From contig CAYJKC010000005.1 in NCBI GenBank assembly GCA_964370675.1, positions 1 to 64,000 on the forward strand: a stretch of 64,000 nucleotides of DNA, in the 5' to 3' direction. A program made the position numbers and the translations under genes. Source of the DNA: CAYJAD01 sp964370675 (lineage in GTDB: Bacteria > Desulfobacterota > Desulfovibrionia > Desulfovibrionales > Desulfovibrionaceae). Positions 26,596 to 34,896 of this stretch are shown here, in pieces. Every line of letters begins with the position of its first letter. Position 1 is the first letter of the stretch. Under the pieces are notes generated by a model. The model was not told the origin of the DNA, searched no databases, and saw nothing but the letters and a program-made list of their open reading frames with translations.

Positions 26596-27972
26596 ATGTC
26601 TATCGCTTCATGTTTTAAAGCATATGATGTACGCGGTACATATCCCGAGCAGTTAAATCCCATTCTTACATTTGCCATAGGTCAAGCATTGGTAAATATT
26701 TTTAAGCCTAAAAGTGTTGTTATTGGTAGAGATTGTCGCTTATCAGGACCAGATTTATGTGCGGGGCTAGTGCGTGGGCTACGCTCAAAAGGGGTGCATG
26801 TTACCGACATAGGGCTTTGTGGCACAGAAGAAATTTATTATGCTACCTTTGCACATGGATTTGATGCTGGCATAATGGTAACAGGAAGCCACAATCCAAG
26901 TAACGATAATGGATTGAAGTTTGTACGCCAAGGGGCTATCCCCATTAGTGGAGATACAGGTCTATTTGAAATACGAGACCAAGCTCTTAATCTTTATGAA
27001 CAAGCAAAAATTAAGATGCAAGAAGGACCCACTGACTTAACAGGTTCATATGAGCAAAAATCTTTTCGTAAAGACTATGTTCAATTTCTTTTAGATTATG
27101 TAAAAGTTGACACTCAAAGCAAACTTAAAATTCATGCCGATGCCGGCAATGGTTGTGCCGGTTTGGTGTTGCAAGAGCTTATGCCGCATTTACCTTTTGA
27201 ATTTACTTGCGCACACATGCAACCAGATGGCAATTTTCCAACCGGAATACCAAACCCCCTATTGCCAGAAAGGCGTGAAGCCACATCAAAGGCAGTAAAA
27301 AAACATGGTGCAGATATGGGCATTGCTTGGGACGGCGATTTTGACCGTTGTTTTTTTTATGATGCTCATGGAAATTTTATTGAAGGATATTACCTAGTAG
27401 GACTTTTAGCCACAAGCATATTGGCAGATTTTCCTAGGTCAAAAATCATCCACGATGTACGTTTAGTCTGGAACACTCAAGATATGGTTGAAAAAGCTCA
27501 CGGTATTAGTATCAACTGCAAAGCAGGTCATGCTTTTATTAAAGAAAAAATGCGTGCAGAAGATGCGGTTTATGGTGGAGAAATGAGTGCGCATCACTAT
27601 TTTAGAGACTTTGCTTATTGTGATTCAGGCATGTTACCTTGGCTTTTAGTGGCTAAACTTATTATAAAAAGTGGTAAAAGCTTAGCCGAGCTAGTTAATG
27701 ATTGCATGCTACAATATCCTTGTAGCGGAGAAATAAATCGCAAAGTAAAAGATCCACATGCCATTATTGCTAACATAAAAGAGCTTTATGCCAAGCATGC
27801 CCTTAAACAAGATGAGCTTGATGGCATTTGTATGGAATTTGAAGATTGGCGTTTTAACCTACGCGCTTCCAACACTGAACCACTTTTGCGCCTCAATGTA
27901 GAGTCCAAAGGTCAAGCACAGCTGATGCAAGAAAAAACCCAAGAGCTTTTAGAGCTTATTGATAAACACTAA
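26596..27972 (+). CDS. manB: Phosphomannomutase/phosphoglucomutase
   Basis: 458 residues from the ATG at 26596, which has an AAAAGGA site 6 nt upstream; an upstream in-frame start lies within the previous gene. Interconverts hexose 6-phosphates and 1-phosphates, feeding GDP-mannose or UDP-glucose synthesis. All four alpha-D-phosphohexomutase sites are present: the catalytic serine loop TGSHNPSNDNG (about 95-107), the metal loop WDGDFDRC (about 244-251), the sugar-specificity loop GGEMSAHHYF and the C-terminal phosphate loop RASNTEPLLR. The GEMSAH version is that of dual-specificity PMM/PGM enzymes such as AlgC. Confidence 0.93.
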   Translation: MSIASCFKAYDVRGTYPEQLNPILTFAIGQALVNIFKPKSVVIGRDCRLSGPDLCAGLVRGLRSKGVHVTDIGLCGTEEIYYATFAHGFDAGIMVTGSHNPSNDNGLKFVRQGAIPISGDTGLFEIRDQALNLYEQAKIKMQEGPTDLTGSYEQKSFRKDYVQFLLDYVKVDTQSKLKIHADAGNGCAGLVLQELMPHLPFEFTCAHMQPDGNFPTGIPNPLLPERREATSKAVKKHGADMGIAWDGDFDRCFFYDAHGNFIEGYYLVGLLATSILADFPRSKIIHDVRLVWNTQDMVEKAHGISINCKAGHAFIKEKMRAEDAVYGGEMSAHHYFRDFAYCDSGMLPWLLVAKLIIKSGKSLAELVNDCMLQYPCSGEINRKVKDPHAIIANIKELYAKHALKQDELDGICMEFEDWRFNLRASNTEPLLRLNVESKGQAQLMQEKTQELLELIDKH

Positions 27973-27984
27973 TAAAAGGAGAAT

Positions 27985-28368
27985 ATGATGAAAGAAGTTA
28001 TTTCCACTACCAATGCTCCAGGTGCCATTGGACCTTACAGCCAAGCCATACGCAAAGGCAATATGCTTTTTGCATCTGGACAAATTCCACTTGATGCCAG
28101 CAGTGGCAAAGTAGTTGAAGGCGATGCTGCAGCTCAAGCAACTCAGTGTTGCAAAAATGTGGTAGGCATTTTAGAAGCAGCAGGTCTAAGCACTGAAAAT
28201 GTTGTAAAAACCACTGTATTTTTAACTGATATGGCTAATTTTCCTTTAGTCAATGAAGTGTATAAACAGTATTTTAATGAACCATATCCAGCGCGTTCTT
28301 GTGTTGCAGTTAAGCAATTACCCTTAGACGTGCTTGTGGAAGTTGAAGTGATAGCTATGTTTGATTAA
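27985..28368 (+). CDS. ridA: RidA family enamine/imine deaminase
   Basis: 127 residues (126 if the second ATG at 27988 is used, which has the better 6-nt spacing to the GGAG site). Hydrolyses reactive 2-aminoacrylate produced by PLP enzymes. The family hallmarks are APGAIGPYSQAI, FASGQIPLD, the catalytic Arg of PARSCVAV and the terminal LVEVEVIAMF. It is cytoplasmic and trimeric in relatives. It lies 12 nt after the phosphomannomutase gene and before a strong terminator, so it is the last gene of that operon. Confidence 0.95.
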   Translation: MMKEVISTTNAPGAIGPYSQAIRKGNMLFASGQIPLDASSGKVVEGDAAAQATQCCKNVVGILEAAGLSTENVVKTTVFLTDMANFPLVNEVYKQYFNEPYPARSCVAVKQLPLDVLVEVEVIAMFD

Positions 28369-28442
28369 TGAAAAAAATCTTTTGTAGTGATGAGATTTTA
28401 ATTTATTTTAGTTCTTATTATTTTCTTTTCACTATAAGTCAT

Positions 28443-28485
28443 TTGAAAATAAAAAACCTCCAAATCGGAGGTTTTTTATTTTCAA
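28443..28485. terminator. Bidirectional rho-independent terminator
   Basis: The stem TTGAAAATAAAAAACCTCC pairs with its complement around the loop AAATC. The T-run and A-run make it usable by ridA (+) and fur (-). Confidence 0.92.
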
Positions 28486-28488
28486 AAT

Positions 28489-28932
28489 TTACTTTCTAGG
28501 CTTAGTTTTCTTATTACAGTCACTACAAATGCCATAAAGACAAAGTACGTGATATGTAGGAGTAAAGCCATGCTTATCTGCTATGCTTTCTTGAAGTTTT
28601 TCAATTTTTTTATTTACAATTTCTACAGTTTTACCACATCGTTCACAAATTAAATGATCATGATGCTCTTTATTTTGTGGCTCATAGCGGCTGATACCAT
28701 CCCCAAATTGAACTTCATTTGCAAGACCTGCCTCACAAAGTAATTTCATAGAGCGATATACAGTAGCTTGCCCCACAGAAGGATCTATTGATCGCACAGC
28801 ATCATAAACTTGCTCTACGGAAAGATGACCTTTGGATGTCATGAAAACCTCAACAATTAAAGTACGTTGAGCAGTATTCTTTAACCCATTTTGCCCCATA
28901 TACTCTTGAAATGTCTGTAGATATTCTTTCAT
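28489..28932 (-). CDS. Fur/PerR family metal- or peroxide-responsive repressor
   Basis: 147 residues from the ATG at 28932, which gives the family's normal length (MKEYLQTFQEY). A TTG at 28995 is possible but would overlap mutM and add a non-conserved stretch. The winged helix contains GLKNTAQRTLIVEVF and PSVGQATVYRSMKLL. The metal-binding regions are HHDHLICERC and the C-terminal CLYGICSDC (two CxxC pairs for structural zinc). Whether it senses iron, peroxide or zinc cannot be told. It is the last gene of the ffh-rpsP-rimM-mutM block and has no clear ribosome site. Confidence 0.88.
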   Translation of the reverse strand: MKEYLQTFQEYMGQNGLKNTAQRTLIVEVFMTSKGHLSVEQVYDAVRSIDPSVGQATVYRSMKLLCEAGLANEVQFGDGISRYEPQNKEHHDHLICERCGKTVEIVNKKIEKLQESIADKHGFTPTYHVLCLYGICSDCNKKTKPRK

Positions 28933-28982
28933 GACCAAACCATAGCATGTATAAGCATTCTGGTCAACTAACAAACCAAACT

Positions 28983-29825
28983 TTAGTTCTGACAAATTTC
29001 ACAAAAAACTGTGCTACGCCCTGCCACACGGCTAGAAATTAATTGTTGACCACAACATTTGCATGCCTCTCCACCACGCCCATAAACGGCGAAAGTATTT
29101 TGAAACGATCCAGCATCACCATGAGCTGTGCGATAATCACGGATAGATGAACCACATTGCTCAATAGACAGTAGTAATATTTTTTGAATGGCACTACAAA
29201 GTTCCACCAGCTTAGAGTGTGAAATAGTATTGGCTTTTCTTGTAGGTAAAATTTTTGCGGCAAACAAAGCTTCATCAGCATATATATTGCCAATGCCCAC
29301 AATGTATTCTTGATTTAATAACAAACCTTTAATGCCAGCTTTTTTTCCTGTAAGACGTGTGGCTAATTCGCTTGGACTATACATCAATGGTTCAAGACCA
29401 AGTTTTTTCCAAAATGGCCAATGCTCTAAACTGCTTTTAGACACAAGGCGCACATAACCAAAGGTGCGGCTATCATCAAAAAACAACTGCTTTTGTTCAC
29501 CATTATGTTCTAAATCAAGACTAAATCGTGTGTGTTTTGTGATAGGGATATTTTTTTCATACACAAAAAGTCGTCCGGTCATTTTTAAATGCACAGCCAA
29601 CATATGAGCTTGCTCATCCTTATTTTCATCAGATTCAAGCATTATAAGAGCAAGTTTTGCACGTCTACTTACGCCAGTTATGCGCCTATTATGCAATAGC
29701 TCTAGGTCCAAACTGCCTGCATCCATGGTGCGTGGTAAAAATAAATTACTTTTTGTGATTTTTGCCCCTTGAATAAGTGGCTCTAAGGTACGGGCTATGG
29801 TTTCAACTTCTGGCAATTCTGGCAT
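28983..29825 (-). CDS. mutM: Formamidopyrimidine-DNA glycosylase
   Basis: 280 residues. Removes oxidised purines (8-oxoG, Fapy) with beta,delta-lyase activity. The catalytic Pro-Glu N-terminus is present in MPELPEVET; Lys of the GLLLNQEYIVGIGNIYADEALF region and the C-terminal zinc finger with four Cys (CKCCGQ... CEIC) are intact. It follows rimM with a 6-nt gap. Pairing with a Fur-type regulator downstream is suggestive of oxidative-stress context, but no regulation is visible. Confidence 0.96.
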   Translation of the reverse strand: MPELPEVETIARTLEPLIQGAKITKSNLFLPRTMDAGSLDLELLHNRRITGVSRRAKLALIMLESDENKDEQAHMLAVHLKMTGRLFVYEKNIPITKHTRFSLDLEHNGEQKQLFFDDSRTFGYVRLVSKSSLEHWPFWKKLGLEPLMYSPSELATRLTGKKAGIKGLLLNQEYIVGIGNIYADEALFAAKILPTRKANTISHSKLVELCSAIQKILLLSIEQCGSSIRDYRTAHGDAGSFQNTFAVYGRGGEACKCCGQQLISSRVAGRSTVFCEICQN

Positions 29826-29831
29826 TTTTCA

Positions 29832-30368
29832 TCACTTTTGTTCGTCTAAGTATAACTCAATAAGCCCTTCTGGAGGGCTTACATAAATTTTACGATCATC
29901 TTGGTCAAAGGATATAATAAATTCCTCTACAGCAGGTAAAAGAATTTCTTGCCCACCAATAGCACGAATAATCCATAACATTTGCGATTTTGGAAACTCC
30001 ACCGCTTCCAACACACCTATAGCGTTATTGGTGTCAAAATCTATAATATCCATGCCAATAATGTCATGCAAATATGCTTCATGTTCTGGCAAATTAGGTA
30101 AGGACTCTCGGTCCACATAGATACGCACACCTCGAAGGCTTTCTGCCATAGTGCGATCGTGAATATGTGGCAATGTTAATAGAGGTCGCCCTTTATGCAT
30201 GCGCACCTTAGCATTGCTCACACATTGCATTGGTTCATCAACTATTTGCAAATAAAATGTTTTTTGCAAAAGCTTAGGGGAGTCTGCATACCAATCTACG
30301 CAGAGCTCCCCTTTAATACCGTGAGGACGCGTTATGGTCCCCATATGAATATGTTTTACTGTAGCCAT
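29832..30368 (-). CDS. rimM: Ribosome maturation factor RimM
   Basis: 178 residues. 30S assembly factor that binds S19. The N-terminal beta-barrel has MGTITRPHGIKGELCV and the C-terminal PRC-barrel has HDIIGMDIID and LLPAVEEFIISFDQDDR. It sits in the conserved rpsP-khpA-rimM order; trmD and rplS, which often follow rimM, are absent here and mutM takes that position. Confidence 0.95.
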   Translation of the reverse strand: MATVKHIHMGTITRPHGIKGELCVDWYADSPKLLQKTFYLQIVDEPMQCVSNAKVRMHKGRPLLTLPHIHDRTMAESLRGVRIYVDRESLPNLPEHEAYLHDIIGMDIIDFDTNNAIGVLEAVEFPKSQMLWIIRAIGGQEILLPAVEEFIISFDQDDRKIYVSPPEGLIELYLDEQK

Positions 30369-30405
30369 AACCGCCTAGGCTTTTCAGTGCAAAGCCCTGG
30401 GGCTT

Positions 30406-30636
30406 TTATTCCAAAATCTCTAACACAGTACGCTTTTTGGCTTTTGTTGCCGCAGCGCCCAAAATGGTACGCATGGCTCGCGCAGTGCGTCCTTGTTTAC
30501 CAATTACCTTCCCAATATCTTCCTTAGCAACCTTCAGCTCTAATACCGACGTTTGCTCACCTTCCACTTCTCGCACACTCACACTATCTGGATTGTCAAC
30601 TAGCGACTTCGCGATGTATTCAATCAACTCTTTCAT
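30406..30636 (-). CDS. khpA: KH-domain RNA-binding protein KhpA
   Basis: 76 residues, a single type II KH domain with the GxxG loop as GKQG within IGKVIGKQGRTARAMRTIL. Binds RNA and is commonly encoded between rpsP and rimM, as here. A GGAGACG ribosome site lies 5 nt upstream. Confidence 0.95.
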   Translation of the reverse strand: MKELIEYIAKSLVDNPDSVSVREVEGEQTSVLELKVAKEDIGKVIGKQGRTARAMRTILGAAATKAKKRTVLEILE

Positions 30637-30672
30637 AGCGTCTCCTTAAAGCGGGTATAAGGAACTCACAAA

Positions 30673-30912
30673 TTAATTCATGTGCTTCTTAATTAACGAA
30701 CGTACAGTATCAGTGGGTTCAGCACCAAGTTCCAGCCACTTTTTCACTTTATCTGCATCAAGTTTCACTTCAGCAGGGTTAGTCATGGGGTTATAGTACC
30801 CAAGATATTCTAAAGCACGTCCATCACGACGAGTCTCGTCATTGGCGGCAACGACGCGGTAAAAAGGTTTCTTCTTGCTACCCATGCGGGTCAGTCTGAT
30901 TTTCACAGCCAT
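30673..30912 (-). CDS. rpsP: 30S ribosomal protein S16
   Basis: 79 residues from the ATG at 30912 (MAVKIRLTRMGSKKKPFYRVV), preceded by a GGGAGAG ribosome site. A longer frame to 30993 lies over the promoter and is not used. S16 is essential for 30S assembly. The conserved FYRVVAAND and IEYLGYYNP-like segment are present. Confidence 0.97.
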   Translation of the reverse strand: MAVKIRLTRMGSKKKPFYRVVAANDETRRDGRALEYLGYYNPMTNPAEVKLDADKVKKWLELGAEPTDTVRSLIKKHMN

Positions 30913-30939
30913 TTCAACTCTCCCATTGTATTTTATTAT

Positions 30940-30968
30940 ATTATAACTACCCAAAGCCAAAAGAGCAA
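30940..30968 (-). promoter_or_regulatory. Likely sigma-70 promoter of rpsP operon
   Basis: On the minus strand TTGCTC (30968-30963) and TATAAT (30945-30940) are 17 bp apart, giving a start near 30933 and a leader of about 20 nt before rpsP. Confidence 0.65.
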
Positions 30969-30981
30969 GGGCTTTATGCCT

Positions 30982-31039
30982 AAAAACACACATTTATGTG
31001 TTAGATTATTATATAAGGATATTTCTTTATCCTAACACA
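30982..31039 (-). terminator. Nested inverted repeats after ffh, possible weak terminator
   Basis: TGTGTTAG (30997-31004) can pair with CTAACACA (31032-31039) or with an upstream ACACA arm (30986-30990). In the minus-strand RNA the second option is an ACACA-TGTGT hairpin followed by five U. The two are mutually exclusive. This could end ffh transcription before the rpsP promoter. Confidence 0.4.
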
Positions 31040-31072
31040 TTGATTATATAGCAATTAATTCTTGAGCATGTA

Positions 31073-32584
31073 TTACTTTTTCTTCTTTCGCTTATTTTTA
31101 GTATCGCGCTTTTTTCTTTTCTTGGTAGCACTACTTTTACTAGCACGCGGCATACTCGGCATACCCGGCATACCGCCTAAGCCCTCAAGCCCAGGCATGC
31201 CGCCAATTCCACCAAGACCACCCATGCCGCCTAAGCCTCCCATATTCCCAAGCCCCTTGGGCATGCGTGGCATTTTGCCACCTCCGCCCATCATGCCTTT
31301 CATCATCTGGCGCATTTGCTCAAATTGGCGCACCAATTGATTAACTTGTTGGACACTAACACCAGCACCCTTGGCAATACGAGCACGTCGACTACCATTT
31401 AATATATCAGGGTTGCGGCGCTCAGCCATGGTCATGGAATTAATAATAGCCTCGGTGCGTGCCATTTCTTTTTCTGGCATAGCTCCGCTGGCTTGGCTTA
31501 TCTTTTCGCGTATACCAGAAAGACCTGGTATAAGCTTTAATATACTATCAAGCGAACCCATCTGCTTAATTTTGCGCATTTGGGAGCGAAAATCTTCTAA
31601 ATCAAACTTAGCTTTTTGCATTTTAAGAGCCATGGCTTCTGCTTCTGCTTCATCCATGGTATCTTGCGCTTTTTCAACTAGGGTAAGCACATCACCCATG
31701 CCAAGTATGCGCCCTGCTACACGGTCAGGATAAAAAACCTCCATTTCAGATAGTTTTTCACCAAGACCCACAAATTTTACGGCAGCTCCGGTAACAGACT
31801 TAATAGAAAGAGCAGCACCACCGCGGGCATCACCATCCATCTTAGTCAGCACAACCCCAGTTATACCAAGTTTTTCATTAAAAACTTCGGCTACAGTAAC
31901 TGCATCTTGCCCCGTCATGGCATCAGCCACAAAAAGTATTTCTTGTGGATTTATGGCTTCTTTAATGGCTACTAGCTCTTGCATAAGATTTTCATCCACA
32001 TGCAAACGCCCTGCGGTATCCAAAAGTAAGACAGTGGCTTGAGCTTCTTTAGCAGCTACAAGTGCATCCTTTGCAATATCAACGGGGTTTATATCTACGC
32101 TTGAAGCATAACAAGGTACATCAAGCTGTTTAGCCAAAGTAGTTAACTGATCAATAGCTGCGGGGCGATATACGTCTGCCGGAACAAGATAAGGGCGCAT
32201 TTTTTGCTTACGCAAAGCATTAGCAATTTTACCACATGAAGTTGTCTTACCAGAGCCTTGCAAACCAACCAGCATAACTACAGCAGGTTGTGCTCCTCTA
32301 AGGTCAAGACCAGTATTTTCACCACCTAAGAGATTAACAAGTTCATCATGTACTATCTTTACTACTTGTTGCGCAGGACTAACTCCCTTAACAACTTCTT
32401 GCCCAAGGCATTTTTCACGTACAGTATCTACAAAAGTTTTAACAACCTTAAAGTTAACATCAGCCTCAAGCAAGGCTAAGCGCACCTCACGAAGACCATC
32501 TTGAATATTGTCTTCTGTAAGCTGCCCACGCCCACTAAAACTGCGAAATACAGTTGAAAGTCTATCTGAAAGGCTCTCAAACAT
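31073..32584 (-). CDS. ffh: Signal recognition particle protein Ffh (SRP54)
   Basis: 503 residues. GTPase that delivers nascent membrane proteins to FtsY. The N domain is followed by the G domain with G1 GLQGSGKTTSCGK (about 107-119), DTAGR, and TKMDGDARGG. The methionine-rich M domain runs from about 325 to 430 with the SGGSR-like NGSRRARIAKG. The tail after about residue 425 is unusually long: a Gly/Met/Pro-rich stretch (GLGGMGGLGG repeats) ending in a very basic segment (KKRKKRDTKNKRKKKK). Its role is unknown, though Gly/Met tails occur in other Ffh proteins. Confidence 0.97.
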   Translation of the reverse strand: MFESLSDRLSTVFRSFSGRGQLTEDNIQDGLREVRLALLEADVNFKVVKTFVDTVREKCLGQEVVKGVSPAQQVVKIVHDELVNLLGGENTGLDLRGAQPAVVMLVGLQGSGKTTSCGKIANALRKQKMRPYLVPADVYRPAAIDQLTTLAKQLDVPCYASSVDINPVDIAKDALVAAKEAQATVLLLDTAGRLHVDENLMQELVAIKEAINPQEILFVADAMTGQDAVTVAEVFNEKLGITGVVLTKMDGDARGGAALSIKSVTGAAVKFVGLGEKLSEMEVFYPDRVAGRILGMGDVLTLVEKAQDTMDEAEAEAMALKMQKAKFDLEDFRSQMRKIKQMGSLDSILKLIPGLSGIREKISQASGAMPEKEMARTEAIINSMTMAERRNPDILNGSRRARIAKGAGVSVQQVNQLVRQFEQMRQMMKGMMGGGGKMPRMPKGLGNMGGLGGMGGLGGIGGMPGLEGLGGMPGMPSMPRASKSSATKKRKKRDTKNKRKKKK

Positions 32585-32777
32585 GCTAACCTCAAGTCAT
32601 TAAATTATTATGCAAAGGTGCATCATTAGAGGACTTTTAAGCATTTGTCAAGGCAGAACCATAAAACAAAAAATGACTAAGACTTGACAAATTGCTTTAT
32701 AAATAGCAAGCTTAATTAATCACGAGAGAATAAATATATATATTTAATGCAATAAAAACTATGACCGAGGTATGATT

Positions 32778-34121
32778 ATGCCCCCAACGTGGGATCAAAT
32801 TTGGCAAGAACGCCGCGAAATGCCACCCGACCGCTTAAACGATGTGCGCTCCCCTTGGGAGCGTGATTATGCACGTATTATCCACTCCGCAGCTTTTAGA
32901 CGTTTGCAGTCTAAAACCCAAGTTCTTGATCTTGGGCAAAGTGATTTTTATCGCACAAGGCTTACCCATTCCATGGAAGTGGCGCAAGTAAGCAATGGTC
33001 TACTTAAATTTCTCGCAGGTAAATATGCAAAAAGCCCCATAGCGCATGCTCTACCTGATGCGCACCTCTTGGTTGCAATTTGCCTTGCACATGACCTAGG
33101 TCACCCACCTTTTGGACATGGAGGTGAAGTAGCGCTTAACCTCTGTATGCGCGAATATGGCGGATTTGAAGGCAATGGACAGACAGTTCGTATTTTGTCA
33201 TTGCTTGAGCAATATACAGCCAAGCATGGTTTAAATCCCACTCGTAGGCTTTTATTGGGTGTGCTTAAATATCCTGCAGCATATAGTGAACTTGTCAATG
33301 AAAAAGCCTATGTGCAAAATACTGCACCCCAACGCTGGTTATTTCAAACCAGTGGTCAAAAGCCGCCCAAATGCTACCATGACACAGAAAAAGAAGTTAT
33401 TGACTGGGTCTTAGAACCCATTGGGGATGATCGCAAAATGTTTTGCAGTACGGTGGATTTATCAAGTAATGGCAAAGAACAGCATAAAAAAACAAAATAT
33501 ATGTCGCTTGATGCATCCATTATGAATATTGCCGATGATATTTCATATGCTCTGCATGACCTAGAAGATGCCACCTCCATAGGCATGCTTACACGTGATA
33601 TGTGGCATGAATTTATTGAAGGTAAAGAAGAAATTTTTGAGCATTGCAACCTCACATCAAATGAAGTTGCTGAAGATCTTTTTGGCACAGAAAGCTATAA
33701 ACGCAAAAGGCGTATTGGTGCACTCGTGCATTATTTAATTACCCATAGTTTGATTGAAAAAAATAATATAAATAGCTCTTGCCCGCTTGTATCATATAGC
33801 GCAAAACTTGAACCTAGTGCAGAAAAGTTGCAAAAACTCATGGGTGATTTAGTATTAAAACACGTTATCTGGTCACCTAATGTGCAATTGCAAGAATTTA
33901 GAGGCAGAAAGATGGTGGTGGAGCTCTTTGACGTTTTTACTACTGATCCCCAAAAACTATTACCCCTTGAGGTACAAAAAGTTTTTAATAATCAAGATTG
34001 CCAAACTACACGCATGCGCGTTGTGTGTGATTACATTGCCTGTATGACTGATGCCCACGCTGCAAGATTACATGACAAACTATTTTCAGCTGGAAAAGGC
34101 TCTGTTTTTGACAAGCTTTAG
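32778..34121 (+). CDS. dgt: Deoxyguanosinetriphosphate triphosphohydrolase-like protein
   Basis: 447 residues from the ATG at 32778, 7 nt after a CGAGG site; the ATG at 32772 lies only 1 nt from it. Hydrolyses dNTPs to deoxynucleoside and triphosphate. The HD metal site is complete: RTRLTHSMEVAQ, HDLGHPPFGHGGE and a distal DDISYALHDLEDA. The N-terminus has the SPWERDYARIIHSAAFRRLQSKTQV substrate-binding region. It appears to be a single gene, divergent from ffh and closed by a terminator at 34189. Confidence 0.93.
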   Translation: MPPTWDQIWQERREMPPDRLNDVRSPWERDYARIIHSAAFRRLQSKTQVLDLGQSDFYRTRLTHSMEVAQVSNGLLKFLAGKYAKSPIAHALPDAHLLVAICLAHDLGHPPFGHGGEVALNLCMREYGGFEGNGQTVRILSLLEQYTAKHGLNPTRRLLLGVLKYPAAYSELVNEKAYVQNTAPQRWLFQTSGQKPPKCYHDTEKEVIDWVLEPIGDDRKMFCSTVDLSSNGKEQHKKTKYMSLDASIMNIADDISYALHDLEDATSIGMLTRDMWHEFIEGKEEIFEHCNLTSNEVAEDLFGTESYKRKRRIGALVHYLITHSLIEKNNINSSCPLVSYSAKLEPSAEKLQKLMGDLVLKHVIWSPNVQLQEFRGRKMVVELFDVFTTDPQKLLPLEVQKVFNNQDCQTTRMRVVCDYIACMTDAHAARLHDKLFSAGKGSVFDKL

Positions 34122-34188
34122 CAATATAACTCTTAATGATTAAACCAGATAATACCACATACTGCTAGCTTCAAGTAAATGTTGTAAA

Positions 34189-34211
34189 AAAAGCCGCTAT
34201 ACGCGGCTTTT
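34189..34211 (+). terminator. Rho-independent terminator after dgt
   Basis: AAAAGCCGC (34189-34197) and GCGGCTTTT (34203-34211) form a 9-bp stem with a TATAC loop. The T-run is short and merges with the stem. It may also serve the cheX side, which is convergent. Confidence 0.8.
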
Positions 34212-34264
34212 AATAACTAACATAAAAGTCAACAATCACATATTTTTACTATATATCTAATGAA

Positions 34265-34735
34265 TTACATTTCAAATCCAAATTCAACCACACATTGACC
34301 TTCAGGTAACTGGAATGGAATTACAACAATAGCAGACTTAGTATCATGTACTACAACATGCCCTACACCTTGAAGCATCTTAGGTGTTGAACCATCAAAG
34401 ATTACTCCCTCTACAGCCATACGGCGTCTGGCATCACCAGACACAATATTGACAATTTCGCCAACCACTTCATTTAAGCTTTGTGCATCTTCTATATCTT
34501 CACCAAGCATATTTTTTGCAATACATTTAGCCCCTAAATCATTAAAACTCATAGCAATACTACCCTTATTGCTTGTTTTTGTACAATTGGCACAGATATA
34601 TGCAGTATATTCACCAAGTGCTATAGTATCTTTTTTAATAAAAGGTTTGCCTGCTACGGCCTCACATTGAGCCATAACATTAAGCACATGCGCCGTAGAT
34701 TGAACAAATATTGTCTTTAAAGTTTTTATGTCCAT
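34265..34735 (-). CDS. cheX: CheX-type CheY-P phosphatase
   Basis: 156 residues, CheX/CheC family. Dephosphorylates CheY-P in chemotaxis. The ExxN catalytic motif is visible in NEVVGEIVNIVSGDARR (Glu and Asn separated by two residues), and the GSIAMSFN and FDGSTPKMLQGVGHVVVH segments match the family. The CANC pair in the middle is not typical. A GAGG ribosome site is 6 nt upstream. No other che gene is adjacent, so it acts with CheY encoded elsewhere. Confidence 0.85.
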   Translation of the reverse strand: MDIKTLKTIFVQSTAHVLNVMAQCEAVAGKPFIKKDTIALGEYTAYICANCTKTSNKGSIAMSFNDLGAKCIAKNMLGEDIEDAQSLNEVVGEIVNIVSGDARRRMAVEGVIFDGSTPKMLQGVGHVVVHDTKSAIVVIPFQLPEGQCVVEFGFEM

Positions 34736-34896
34736 AAAGGCCTCTTAATAGGGGTTAAGCAACAATAATAATAAAAAAATCCATCACTGTATAAATTTTA
34801 TAATTCATACACTACTAATATATAAGCCTATTAGGCTAAAAAACACAATAAGATGCGCACGTTTTTCACATTTTCATAGTTTATAGCAAATAACAT

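Noticed and set aside
28933..28995. TTG start at 28995 for the Fur-family gene
   Set aside because: It would overlap mutM and add a non-conserved extension, while the ATG at 28932 gives the usual length.
31062..31340. Proline-rich open frame on the + strand
   Set aside because: It is antisense to the Gly/Met-rich tail of Ffh and is a composition artefact.
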